Below are positions 44,538 through 51,411 of a stretch of 64,000 bases of DNA, one piece after another. Both the position numbers and the translations under genes were made by a program. The stretch is from SHLQ01 sp047638715 (lineage in GTDB: Bacteria > Actinomycetota > Acidimicrobiia > Acidimicrobiales > SHLQ01). The stretch's first letter is position 1. Each line of letters starts with the position of its first letter. The notes beneath the pieces were generated by a model, which did not search any database, was not told the DNA's origin, and saw only the letters and a list, made by a program, of their open reading frames with translations. The stretch lies in contig JBLIMK010000002.1 in assembly GCA_047638715.1 (NCBI GenBank), positions 25,039 through 89,038 on the forward strand, read 5' to 3'.

Positions 44538-45641
44538 ATGGGTCCTGAGCTGCTTATCGTCCTGATTGTCGTCGCCATCCTGGTCGTTGGTGGGACTGCC
44601 TTCGCCTTCTTCCGAGGCCGCGCGGACTATGTGCCCACCATCGATTCTTCGGTCACCGACTCCGTTGACCGCACGCTCGATGAAGTCCCTCTGATCGAAG
44701 CGCCCGACAGCGTCGATGTCGACGAACTGCCCGTCGAACCCGAACCCGCGACCTTCCTCGATCGATTGGGCAAGGCCCGGTCGGCAATGAGCGGCTACCT
44801 CGCGTCGATCGTGTCGCGAGGCGACGTCAGCGCTGAGACGTGGGAGGAACTTGAAGAGGCCCTCATTCGCGCGGACGTCGGAGTGGCGTCGACCATGGAA
44901 ATCCTCGAGACGGTCCGAGCCTCCGCTGAGGCTGCTGATGTCGCCGATGGCGCGGCACTTATCGCGCTTGTTAAGGACGAGCTCAAGACCAGACTCCGCG
45001 GCAAGGACATCTCTCTATCGCTCGAGGGCGCTCCAGCGGTGTGGCTGTTCGTGGGCGTGAACGGCGTGGGCAAGACGACAACGATCGGCAAGATCGCGAC
45101 TCGCGAAGTTGCCGACGGTAAGTCGCTCGTCCTTGCGGCCGGCGACACCTTCCGCGCTGCCGCAGCTGAACAGTTGACCATGTGGGGAGAACGCGCTGGG
45201 GCGCACGTGGTGCGCGGCGCAGAGGGCGGAGACCCGTCGTCGATCATCTACGATGCCGTCGAGCATGCGGCAGCGGCGGGAGCCGATGTGGTTCTTGCCG
45301 ATACGGCCGGACGTTTACACACGAAGACGAACCTGATGAACGAACTCTCGAAAGTCCGTCGGGTCGCCGAGAAGGGCGCTGGAACGGTGACCGAAACGCT
45401 GCTCGTGATCGACGCCACCACCGGCCAGAACGGGCTCATTCAGGCTCGCGAATTCACCGAAGTAGCGGACGTCACCGGCGTTGTGCTCACGAAACTCGAT
45501 GGCTCGGCGAAGGGTGGCATCGTCGTTGCGGTACAAAACGAGCTCGGGATTCCGGTGAAACTCGTCGGACTCGGCGAAGGCGCACACGACCTCATCCCGT
45601 TCGACGCAGACGACTTCGTCGACGCACTCTTCGAGCATTAG
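44538..45641 (+). CDS. ftsY: Signal recognition particle receptor FtsY
   Basis: This 367-residue SRP receptor GTPase begins with a membrane segment at residues 5-27 followed by a short acidic linker (to about residue 75), then the NG domain with VGVNGVGKTTTIGKIATREV (G1), AAGDTFRAAAAEQL, LADTAGRLHTKTNLMNEL (G3) and LTKLDGSAKGG (G4). It docks ribosome-SRP complexes at the membrane. Its partner Ffh is encoded 161 bases downstream. The N-terminal anchor is common in Actinobacteria. Confidence 0.96.
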   Translation: MGPELLIVLIVVAILVVGGTAFAFFRGRADYVPTIDSSVTDSVDRTLDEVPLIEAPDSVDVDELPVEPEPATFLDRLGKARSAMSGYLASIVSRGDVSAETWEELEEALIRADVGVASTMEILETVRASAEAADVADGAALIALVKDELKTRLRGKDISLSLEGAPAVWLFVGVNGVGKTTTIGKIATREVADGKSLVLAAGDTFRAAAAEQLTMWGERAGAHVVRGAEGGDPSSIIYDAVEHAAAAGADVVLADTAGRLHTKTNLMNELSKVRRVAEKGAGTVTETLLVIDATTGQNGLIQAREFTEVADVTGVVLTKLDGSAKGGIVVAVQNELGIPVKLVGLGEGAHDLIPFDADDFVDALFEH

Positions 45642-45802
45642 GCATACGCCTGCAGGGCATATCATCAGTAGGTTTACGAAGGTGAGCTGGCAGACTGAAG
45701 TGCTGTGTTGGGATCTTGACGCTGAGCGCCGATAGAGAAGACCAACCCGCATCCTGACGGGCCCTAACGCCGGCCTGGTGAGAAACAAGACGTAGGACAA
45801 CA

Positions 45803-47257
45803 ATGTTTGACACACTGACAGATCGCTTTGACGGCATCTTCGGAAAGCTCCGTGGCAAGGGACGCCTCAGCGAATCCGACGTCGACGAAGCGCTCCGCGA
45901 AATCCGCCTCGCTCTGCTGGAAGCCGACGTCAACTTCGAGGTCGTCAAAGGTCTTGTCGCTCGTATCCGCGACCGAGCGGTTGGCGACGAGCTCTCCAAA
46001 TCGCTGAATCCAAGTCAGCAGATCATCAAGATCGTGCTCGAGGAACTGACCGAGAGCCTCGGCGGCGAAGCGATGCAGATCAGCTTCTCGGCCAAGCCGC
46101 CAACCATCATTCTGATGGCCGGACTGCAGGGTTCAGGTAAAACCACCAACTCCGCAAAGCTCGCAAATCTGTTCAAATCGCAGGGTCGCAACGTCCTGCT
46201 GGTCGGGGCCGATCTCCAGCGCCCAGCTGCGGTCGAACAGCTTCGCACTCTCGGTAACCAAATCGATGTGCCTGTGTTCTCTGAGGCGACGGATCCTGTC
46301 AGCGTTGCTCGTGCATCGCTCGAGGAAGCAAAGACCCTCGGCCGCGATGTCATCATCTGCGACACGGCAGGTCGATTGGCTATCGACGAAGTGCTGATGG
46401 AGGAGGTCCGTCAGATCTCCGAAGTGCTCTCGCCGGACTACACGTTCTTGGTCGTCGACGCGATGACCGGTCAAGACGCCGTGACCGTCGCCGAGTCGTT
46501 CCACACGACACTCGGCCTCGACGGTGTCATTCTGACCAAACTCGACGGCGATGCCCGCGGCGGCGCTGCGTTGTCGGTCAAAGAGGTTGTCGGACGGCCG
46601 ATCGCTTTCGCGTCGACCGGCGAGAAGCTCGATGAATTCGAGACGTTCCACCCCGATCGCCTCGCGAGTCGCATCCTTGGAATGGGCGATATCGAAACGC
46701 TCATCGAGAAGGCCGAAGCCGCCTTCGAAGAAGACGAGGCCGAAGAAGCGGCAGAACGGCTGCTTTCGGGCACCTTCACGCTCGACGATTTTCTGCAACA
46801 GATGCAGCAGATCAAAAAGATGGGTCCGATCGGCAACCTGCTCGGCATGATGCCGGGCATCCCCAAAGAGGTGCGCGATGTCGAGATCGAAGATAAACAG
46901 ATCGACCGACTAGAAGCCATCATCCGCTCAATGACACCCGCCGAGCGAGCGAAACCCGGTCTGATCGATGCCTCTCGCCGCGGGCGGATCGCTGCCGGCA
47001 GCGGAATGAAGCCTCAAGACGTCAGCTCGCTCGTGACCCAGTTCAACGAGATGCAGAAGATGATGAAGAAATTCGGCATGACGCCACCCAAGCCGAAGTC
47101 GAAGCGCAAGGGCGGCAAGAAGTCAAAGGGTCGGCGATCTGGTGGTCGCACAACGACCAAGGGTGCAGCACCAATGGCCGATCCGAGCGCTCTTATGAGC
47201 GAAAGCATCGAGGAGCTGAGCAGCTTGCGTCTCCCGGGGCTTCCCGACACCGAATAG
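45803..47257 (+). CDS. ffh: Signal recognition particle protein Ffh
   Basis: This 484-residue SRP GTPase has an N domain, a G domain with AGLQGSGKTTNSAKLANLF, GADLQRPAAVEQLRTLG, ICDTAGRLAIDEVLMEE and LTKLDGDARGGAALS, and a methionine-rich M domain (FLQQMQQIKKMGPIGNLLGM) that binds signal peptides and SRP RNA. The C-terminus is lysine and glycine-rich, then TDE. The 161-base gap before it was searched for an SRP RNA, and none was convincingly found. It starts the ffh-rpsP-khpA-rimM-trmD block. Confidence 0.97.
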   Translation: MFDTLTDRFDGIFGKLRGKGRLSESDVDEALREIRLALLEADVNFEVVKGLVARIRDRAVGDELSKSLNPSQQIIKIVLEELTESLGGEAMQISFSAKPPTIILMAGLQGSGKTTNSAKLANLFKSQGRNVLLVGADLQRPAAVEQLRTLGNQIDVPVFSEATDPVSVARASLEEAKTLGRDVIICDTAGRLAIDEVLMEEVRQISEVLSPDYTFLVVDAMTGQDAVTVAESFHTTLGLDGVILTKLDGDARGGAALSVKEVVGRPIAFASTGEKLDEFETFHPDRLASRILGMGDIETLIEKAEAAFEEDEAEEAAERLLSGTFTLDDFLQQMQQIKKMGPIGNLLGMMPGIPKEVRDVEIEDKQIDRLEAIIRSMTPAERAKPGLIDASRRGRIAAGSGMKPQDVSSLVTQFNEMQKMMKKFGMTPPKPKSKRKGGKKSKGRRSGGRTTTKGAAPMADPSALMSESIEELSSLRLPGLPDTE

Positions 47258-47364
47258 ACGTGACCAATATCTGTCGCGTCGACCGTGGTGAACCTAGGGC
47301 GTGCCGCTAGCATCTACCGGTCGAGTCTCACCTGTCTCCGAGACTCCAAAGAAGAGGATTTCTT

Positions 47365-47811
47365 GTGGCTGTAAAGCTCCGCCTTATGCGTATGGGTAAG
47401 AAGAAGCAACCGACTTACCGCGTCGTTGCTGCTGACGCGCGTTCACCCCGCAATGGCCGTTTCATTGAGATCGTCGGGACTTACCAGCCCCGAGAAGATC
47501 CCTCCGTCATCAGCATCGATAACGACAAAGCCGTTCACTGGCTTCGTCACGGTGCACAGCCGACAGAGCGCGTCGCAAAGCTGCTAAAGATCTCTGGTGC
47601 GTGGGAACAGTTCACTGGTACCGCTCCCGTTATTCCGGCAACGCCTGAACCAACCCCGACCAAGGGTTACACCGCTCCCTCACCAGCCAAGCCCCCAAAG
47701 GTGGTCGCTCCACCCGTTGAGGAAGCAGTCGTAGATGCGCCTGCCGACGAGGCTCCAGCTGAGGAAGCAGCAGCAGATGCCGCAGCTCCAACCGGAGGTG
47801 ACAAGGCATGA
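47365..47811 (+). CDS. rpsP: 30S ribosomal protein S16 with Ala/Pro-rich tail
   Basis: This 148-residue protein starts MAVKLRLMRMGKKKQPTYRV and contains NGRFIEIVGTYQPRE and WLRHGAQPTERVAKLL, the S16 core of about 85 residues. The remaining 60 residues are a low-complexity tail rich in alanine, proline and glutamate (EEAVVDAPADEAPAEE) with no known role. GTG 47365 follows AGAGGA. The stop overlaps khpA by four bases. Confidence 0.95.
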   Translation: MAVKLRLMRMGKKKQPTYRVVAADARSPRNGRFIEIVGTYQPREDPSVISIDNDKAVHWLRHGAQPTERVAKLLKISGAWEQFTGTAPVIPATPEPTPTKGYTAPSPAKPPKVVAPPVEEAVVDAPADEAPAEEAAADAAAPTGGDKA

Positions 47812-48128
47812 GCGACGACCGAGATGTTGTGGACGCAGACGTCGACGAGATCGATGGTGATGATGACACCGATGATGGTGTCGTTGGCGCTCCAACGGCT
47901 AGGGCCGTACTCGAGTACGTCGTTTCGGCTCTCGTCGAAGACGAAGATGCCGTGCAGGTCGAGGTAGACGACTCCAAGCGCACTCTCCAGCTCGAGGTCC
48001 GTGTCGGACCCGATGACATGGGTCGAGTAATCGGCCGTCGTGGACGGGTCGCTAACGCAATTCGCACACTCACCCGCGCTGCCGCGGCTCGCGACGGTGT
48101 CGAGGTCGACATCGAATTCGTCGACTGA
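47808..48128 (+). CDS. khpA: KH-domain RNA-binding protein KhpA
   Basis: This 106-residue protein has a KH domain with VGPDDMGRVIGRRGRVANAI, including the GxxG loop (GRRG). KhpA binds RNA, often with KhpB, and is encoded between rpsP and rimM as here. The first 28 residues are an unusual highly acidic extension (DADVDEIDGDDDTDDG) absent from the short family members of about 75 residues. ATG 47808 overlaps the rpsP stop. Confidence 0.92.
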   Translation: MSDDRDVVDADVDEIDGDDDTDDGVVGAPTARAVLEYVVSALVEDEDAVQVEVDDSKRTLQLEVRVGPDDMGRVIGRRGRVANAIRTLTRAAAARDGVEVDIEFVD

Positions 48129-48135
48129 GGATTCC

Positions 48136-48618
48136 ATGACGACGCCCGACCTTTTGGTGGTCGGTCATATCCGAAAGGCCCACGGCCTGAAGGGTGAAGT
48201 TGTTGTTCGTCTGACGACGAACCGCGCCGAACGTGTATCGACGGGCGCCGTCCTTGTCGGCGGTGACCAAGAATTGTTCGTCGCTTCGTCGCGGCCAAAA
48301 GACGACGACTACTTGGTCACGTTCGAGGGCGTTTCATCGCGCGAAGCAGCCGATGCACTCCGGGGAACCGAGCTCCTCGCACCTCCGCTCGACGATCCCG
48401 ACGAACTGTGGATTCACGAACTGATCGGCGCCAACGTCGTCGATCAAGGCGACGTGATCCGCGGGCGCGTCGTAGAGGTATTGGCGAACCCTGCGAGCGA
48501 TTTATTGGTTCTCGATAACGACGCACTCGTACCAGCGACGTTCATTATCGCCTTCGACCCAGGAAGCGATGGCGGCGTCGTGCGAGTCGATGTTCCCGAC
48601 GGGCTCTTCGACCTGTGA
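48136..48618 (+). CDS. rimM: Ribosome maturation factor RimM
   Basis: This 160-residue protein assists assembly of the 30S head. LLVVGHIRKAHGLKGEVVVR opens the N-terminal barrel, and a PRC-type barrel follows with LWIHELIGANVVDQG and a closing VRVDVPDGLFDL. ATG 48136 is eight bases after khpA; frame extensions upstream lie in khpA. It overlaps trmD by four bases. Confidence 0.93.
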   Translation: MTTPDLLVVGHIRKAHGLKGEVVVRLTTNRAERVSTGAVLVGGDQELFVASSRPKDDDYLVTFEGVSSREAADALRGTELLAPPLDDPDELWIHELIGANVVDQGDVIRGRVVEVLANPASDLLVLDNDALVPATFIIAFDPGSDGGVVRVDVPDGLFDL

Positions 48619-49349
48619 CTGCACCCCAGCCATTGCGAGTCGACGTGTTCAGCGTGTTCGGCGAACTTGTCGACGGTGCGCTCGCGACGAGCATCATTGG
48701 CCGAGCACGAACGAACGGGCTCGTCGATCTTCGAATCCACGACCCCCGCGATCACGCGACCGACGCGCACCGCAGTGTTGACGACTCCCCATTTGGCGGA
48801 GGTGCTGGCATGGTGATGCGTCCCGACGTGCTCGCAGCATCGATTCGGGCGGTAGATCCTCCGCGTCCGCTCATTGCGTTGAGCGCATCGGGGAACCGAT
48901 TCGATCAATCGATGGCGCGTGAGCTCTCCACAGGTGCAGGCTTCTCTCTGCTCTGTGGCCGATACGAGGGAATCGATCAGCGGATACTCGACACGTTCGT
49001 CGATCGTGAAGTTTCGATCGGTGATTTTGTTCTCGCTGGGGGAGAGGTCGCGGCGGCGGTCATGATCGAAGCGGTCGGACGCCTTATCCCTGGTGTGCTC
49101 GGCAATCGAGACTCGATCACAGAGGAGTCTTTCTCCGAAGGATTGCTCGAGTACCCGCACTACACGCGTCCAGCAGATTTCGAGGGCGTCGAGGTGCCAC
49201 CGATCTTGCTCTCTGGGAATCATGGAGCGGTCGATCGATGGCGCATGGCGATGTCACTCATTCGAACCCGAGATCGTCGTCCCGACTTGATCGAACGCCG
49301 CGGCGGCTTCAGCGAAGACGAACAACGACTTATCGCCGAGTTTGAGTAG
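48615..49349 (+). CDS. trmD: tRNA (guanine(37)-N1)-methyltransferase
   Basis: This 244-residue SPOUT methyltransferase modifies G37 next to the anticodon and prevents frameshifting. VDDSPFGGGAGMVMRPD, LLCGRYEGIDQRI and VSIGDFVLAGGEVAAAVMIE form the trefoil knot, and GLLEYPHYTRPADFEG with PPILLSGNHGAVDRWR follow. The GTG start overlaps the rimM stop by four bases. It is the last gene of this tight block. Confidence 0.96.
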   Translation: MTAPQPLRVDVFSVFGELVDGALATSIIGRARTNGLVDLRIHDPRDHATDAHRSVDDSPFGGGAGMVMRPDVLAASIRAVDPPRPLIALSASGNRFDQSMARELSTGAGFSLLCGRYEGIDQRILDTFVDREVSIGDFVLAGGEVAAAVMIEAVGRLIPGVLGNRDSITEESFSEGLLEYPHYTRPADFEGVEVPPILLSGNHGAVDRWRMAMSLIRTRDRRPDLIERRGGFSEDEQRLIAEFE

Positions 49350-49429
49350 CCGGACTCCCATAAGCGCACAGAAGCCGTCGAATAGGGCGATCGGCTCATA
49401 TCCGTCGTCCATGTGCCGATGGATTGGTT

Positions 49430-49834
49430 ATGACGACCGAATTGCTCTTGGCAACGGGTACCGAAACATGGGACAACGTCGGAGCGACGCTCACTGAGGG
49501 CATTGAGAATCTCCTTTCAGAAGCCGTCTCAGCGGTGGTCGTCTCGATGCCGACTACGGGTCAGCGAATCGAAGCGCATCGACTCAGCAATGGGTCGCTG
49601 CGACTCGCCGCGGCTGGCAACGAGAGTCTGGTTGGCGGCAATCGTCTGACCGTTCGTGACGAGCGGGCTGTAATCGCCGTTGGTTTCTCGGTCGCCTCGT
49701 CGTCGTGGGGCACGTTCTACTGGGATTGGACGACGCCGGTCAGTGCCGAACACGTTGCAGCTGGTGTGGCTCGAACATTCCGCGATATTTACAAAGCGCG
49801 GCCCAACGAGCTCGAACTTGCGGCCACGTTCTAG
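49430..49834 (+). CDS. Conserved hypothetical, TY-Chap-like
   Basis: This 134-residue protein has no membrane segment. The pattern TWDNVGATLTEGIENLL, then RLTVRDERAVIAVGF and an aromatic WGTFYWDW followed by a helix AEHVAAGVARTFRDIYK resembles the TY-Chap domain of actinobacterial proteins, whose role is unclear. That resemblance is from memory and moderate. ATG 49430 is preferred over a TTG at 49424. It sits between trmD and rplS but is separated from both by gaps, so it may be independent. Confidence 0.6.
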   Translation: MTTELLLATGTETWDNVGATLTEGIENLLSEAVSAVVVSMPTTGQRIEAHRLSNGSLRLAAAGNESLVGGNRLTVRDERAVIAVGFSVASSSWGTFYWDWTTPVSAEHVAAGVARTFRDIYKARPNELELAATF

Positions 49835-49852
49835 CGGTTCGACCGGGGGTCA

Positions 49853-49983
49853 ACCGGAAGTGTCGACGACATACAAAGTTGTCCTGTAGCTGCGGTGTGG
49901 CCAATGTCGACCGGAAGTGTCGACGACATACAAAGTTGTCCTGTAGCTGCGGTGTGGCCAATGTCGACCGGAAGTGTCGACGA
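49853..49983. repeat. 57-bp tandem repeat upstream of rplS
   Basis: Two complete 57-base copies (49853-49909 and 49910-49966) are identical as far as I can read, followed by a 17-base partial third copy (49967-49983). The unit begins ACCGGAAGTGTCGACGAC and contains ACAAAGTTGT, a short inverted repeat. The copies end five bases before a promoter-like -35 box. Confidence 0.93.
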
Positions 49984-49988
49984 AGTAG

Positions 49989-50017
49989 TTGGAGCCAAGC
50001 AACACTTACCGTAGGAT
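49989..50017 (+). promoter_or_regulatory. Candidate housekeeping promoter of rplS
   Basis: TTGGAG (49989-49994) and TAGGAT (50012-50017) are separated by exactly 17 bases, a good match to actinobacterial primary-sigma promoters. Transcription would begin near 50024, giving a leader of about 33 bases before rplS. Confidence 0.6.
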
Positions 50018-50056
50018 TAGCCGCTGGCCCAATGGCCAACGATCGCAGGAGCACCG

Positions 50057-50404
50057 ATGAACATCACCGATCTCGTCGACAAGAAGAGCCTCCGGGATGA
50101 CATTCCCGAATTCCAGGCTGGCGACACCGTCCGGGTCCACGTGCGCGTGGTCGAGGGCAACAAGGAACGTGTGCAGGTGTTCGAGGGTGTCGTCATTGCA
50201 CGCCGCGGTTCGGGCGTCAACGAGTCGTTCAAAGTTCGTAAGCTCAGCTTCGGCGTAGGTGTCGAGCGTACGTTCCCACTGCATTCTCCAATCATGGCCA
50301 AGCTCGAGCGCATGAGCCGTGGCGACGTCCGCCGCGCAAAGCTCTATTACCTGCGCGATCGCGTCGGCAAATCAGCCAAGGTCCGCGAAAAGCGCGAGTA
50401 CTAA
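50057..50404 (+). CDS. rplS: 50S ribosomal protein L19
   Basis: This 115-residue protein at the 30S-50S interface shows PEFQAGDTVRVHVRVVEG, RVQVFEGVVIARRGSGVNE, FGVGVERTFPLHSP and KLYYLRDRVGKSAKVRE, all typical L19 segments. It has a clear ribosome-binding site (AGGAG). Its promoter region is bordered by the 57-base tandem repeat. The lepB and rnhB genes that often follow rplS in Actinobacteria are missing; yraN comes next. Confidence 0.97.
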   Translation: MNITDLVDKKSLRDDIPEFQAGDTVRVHVRVVEGNKERVQVFEGVVIARRGSGVNESFKVRKLSFGVGVERTFPLHSPIMAKLERMSRGDVRRAKLYYLRDRVGKSAKVREKREY

Positions 50405-50509
50405 TCTACTCAGCGGTCGCAATCCGAGCCTGACGGCAGCAGTTCGTTTTAGCGCAACGGGTCGCGTTGAGGATCGACGGTGTCACACCCCCTTCGTATG
50501 GTCGGGGCC

Positions 50510-50854
50510 ATGACAATTGCACGGCAAGAACTGGGACGACAGGGCGAGGCGTTAGCAGCTCGCTGGTATGAGCAGCGAGGGTGGGTCGTACTCGACCAGA
50601 ACTGGCGCAGCGGACGAGGCGAACTCGATCTCATCGTTGGACGTGAGGACACCGTGGCGTTCGTCGAGGTGAAGACCAGATCGACTCGTCGCTTCGGAAG
50701 CCCCGCTGAAGCTGTTGGGCCAGACAAACAACGTCGTATTCGACGCTTGGCGCTCGCCTGGCTCAGCGAAGAGCGGCGGCGAAGAGATCAGCTTCGGTTC
50801 GATGTTGTGGCAGTTATTGGTCAGGACGTCGAAGTGCTCGAAGGCGCGTTTTAG
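50510..50854 (+). CDS. yraN: YraN/UPF0102 nuclease-fold protein
   Basis: This 114-residue protein has the restriction-endonuclease-like core: LGRQGEALAARWYEQRG, RSGRGELDLIV (with the acidic E-x-D) and VAFVEVKTRSTRRFG (E-V-K). YraN proteins occur next to comM and dprA and may act in DNA processing, though activity is unproven. ATG 50510 matches the family start; a GTG at 50480 would add ten residues. comM and dprA are 2.5-4 kb downstream, separated by inserted genes. Confidence 0.9.
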   Translation: MTIARQELGRQGEALAARWYEQRGWVVLDQNWRSGRGELDLIVGREDTVAFVEVKTRSTRRFGSPAEAVGPDKQRRIRRLALAWLSEERRRRDQLRFDVVAVIGQDVEVLEGAF

Positions 50855-50863
50855 AACCCGCCG

Positions 50864-50974
50864 TCAGCCAAACAGCGCCCATACGACCAAGGCGATGGCC
50901 GCGACGATCGCCGCTCCGACGAAAACGTAATCAAACGGCGATTTTCGACGCTGACGCGTCGGGTCGAGACCCAT
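50864..50974 (-). CDS. 36-residue single-pass membrane peptide
   Basis: A minus-strand frame between yraN and the cytochrome gene encodes MGLDPTRQRRKSPFDYV followed by a 19-residue hydrophobic segment ending VVWALFG. The arginine and lysine-rich head before the membrane span predicts a cytoplasmic N-terminus. It fits the 140-base gap between neighbouring genes and begins with ATG. I recall similar short RR-SPFDYV-type peptides in related bacteria, but have no database check. Confidence 0.6.
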   Translation of the reverse strand: MGLDPTRQRRKSPFDYVFVGAAIVAAIALVVWALFG

Positions 50975-50994
50975 CCCATCAGTATGGTGGCTTC

Positions 50995-51339
50995 GTGCGC
51001 AATCGACGATCGTGGTTCGCCATTGCGGCAATCGCGCTCGTTGCGCTGATCGCTTCAGGATGTGCCCAAGAGGTCGGGCTACCCGACGATGCCGACGCCG
51101 AGCTCATCGCTGGGCAAGACGTGTTTCGCGCTCGCTGCGCGCAGTGTCATGGTGTCGATGGTGGGGGAGGAATCGGGTTCTCGCTACGAGCGATCGAGGA
51201 CCGGCTCACCGATGTCGAGCAACGATCTGTCGTCGTCGACGGCCGAAAGGCAATGCCGAGCTTCCGTCTCACCTTGACCGAAGGTGACATCGAGGCCGTT
51301 GTTCGCTACACCCGTGAAATCCTCTCGAATGCGAGCTGA
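50995..51339 (+). CDS. Lipoprotein c-type cytochrome
   Basis: This 114-residue exported protein starts with a hydrophobic signal (residues 7-22) and a lipobox-like IASGC, so it is likely anchored by lipid. AELIAGQDVFRARCAQCHGV holds the heme-binding CxxCH, and KAMPSF provides a methionine that could be the second heme ligand. It would carry electrons at the outer membrane face of the cell membrane. No oxidase genes are nearby. The start is GTG, divergent from the 36-residue peptide. Confidence 0.9.
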   Translation: MRNRRSWFAIAAIALVALIASGCAQEVGLPDDADAELIAGQDVFRARCAQCHGVDGGGGIGFSLRAIEDRLTDVEQRSVVVDGRKAMPSFRLTLTEGDIEAVVRYTREILSNAS

Positions 51340-51411
51340 CCGAAACGACTGGACCGCATCGTCGTTGCTACGGTTCCGTTAGTCTGGGCGGACTTGATCG
51401 AAGGCTTGTTT

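Noticed and set aside
45642..45802. Possible SRP (4.5S) RNA gene between ftsY and ffh
   Set aside because: The gap was read for the conserved domain IV hairpin (GGAA tetraloop with flanking bulges), and no convincing match was found.
49740..50054. Minus-strand frame encoding repeated CRRHFRSTLATPQLQDNFV segments upstream of rplS
   Set aside because: The peptide repeats simply reflect the 57-bp DNA repeat, whose length is a multiple of three; there is no start context or homology, and it overlaps the rplS promoter.
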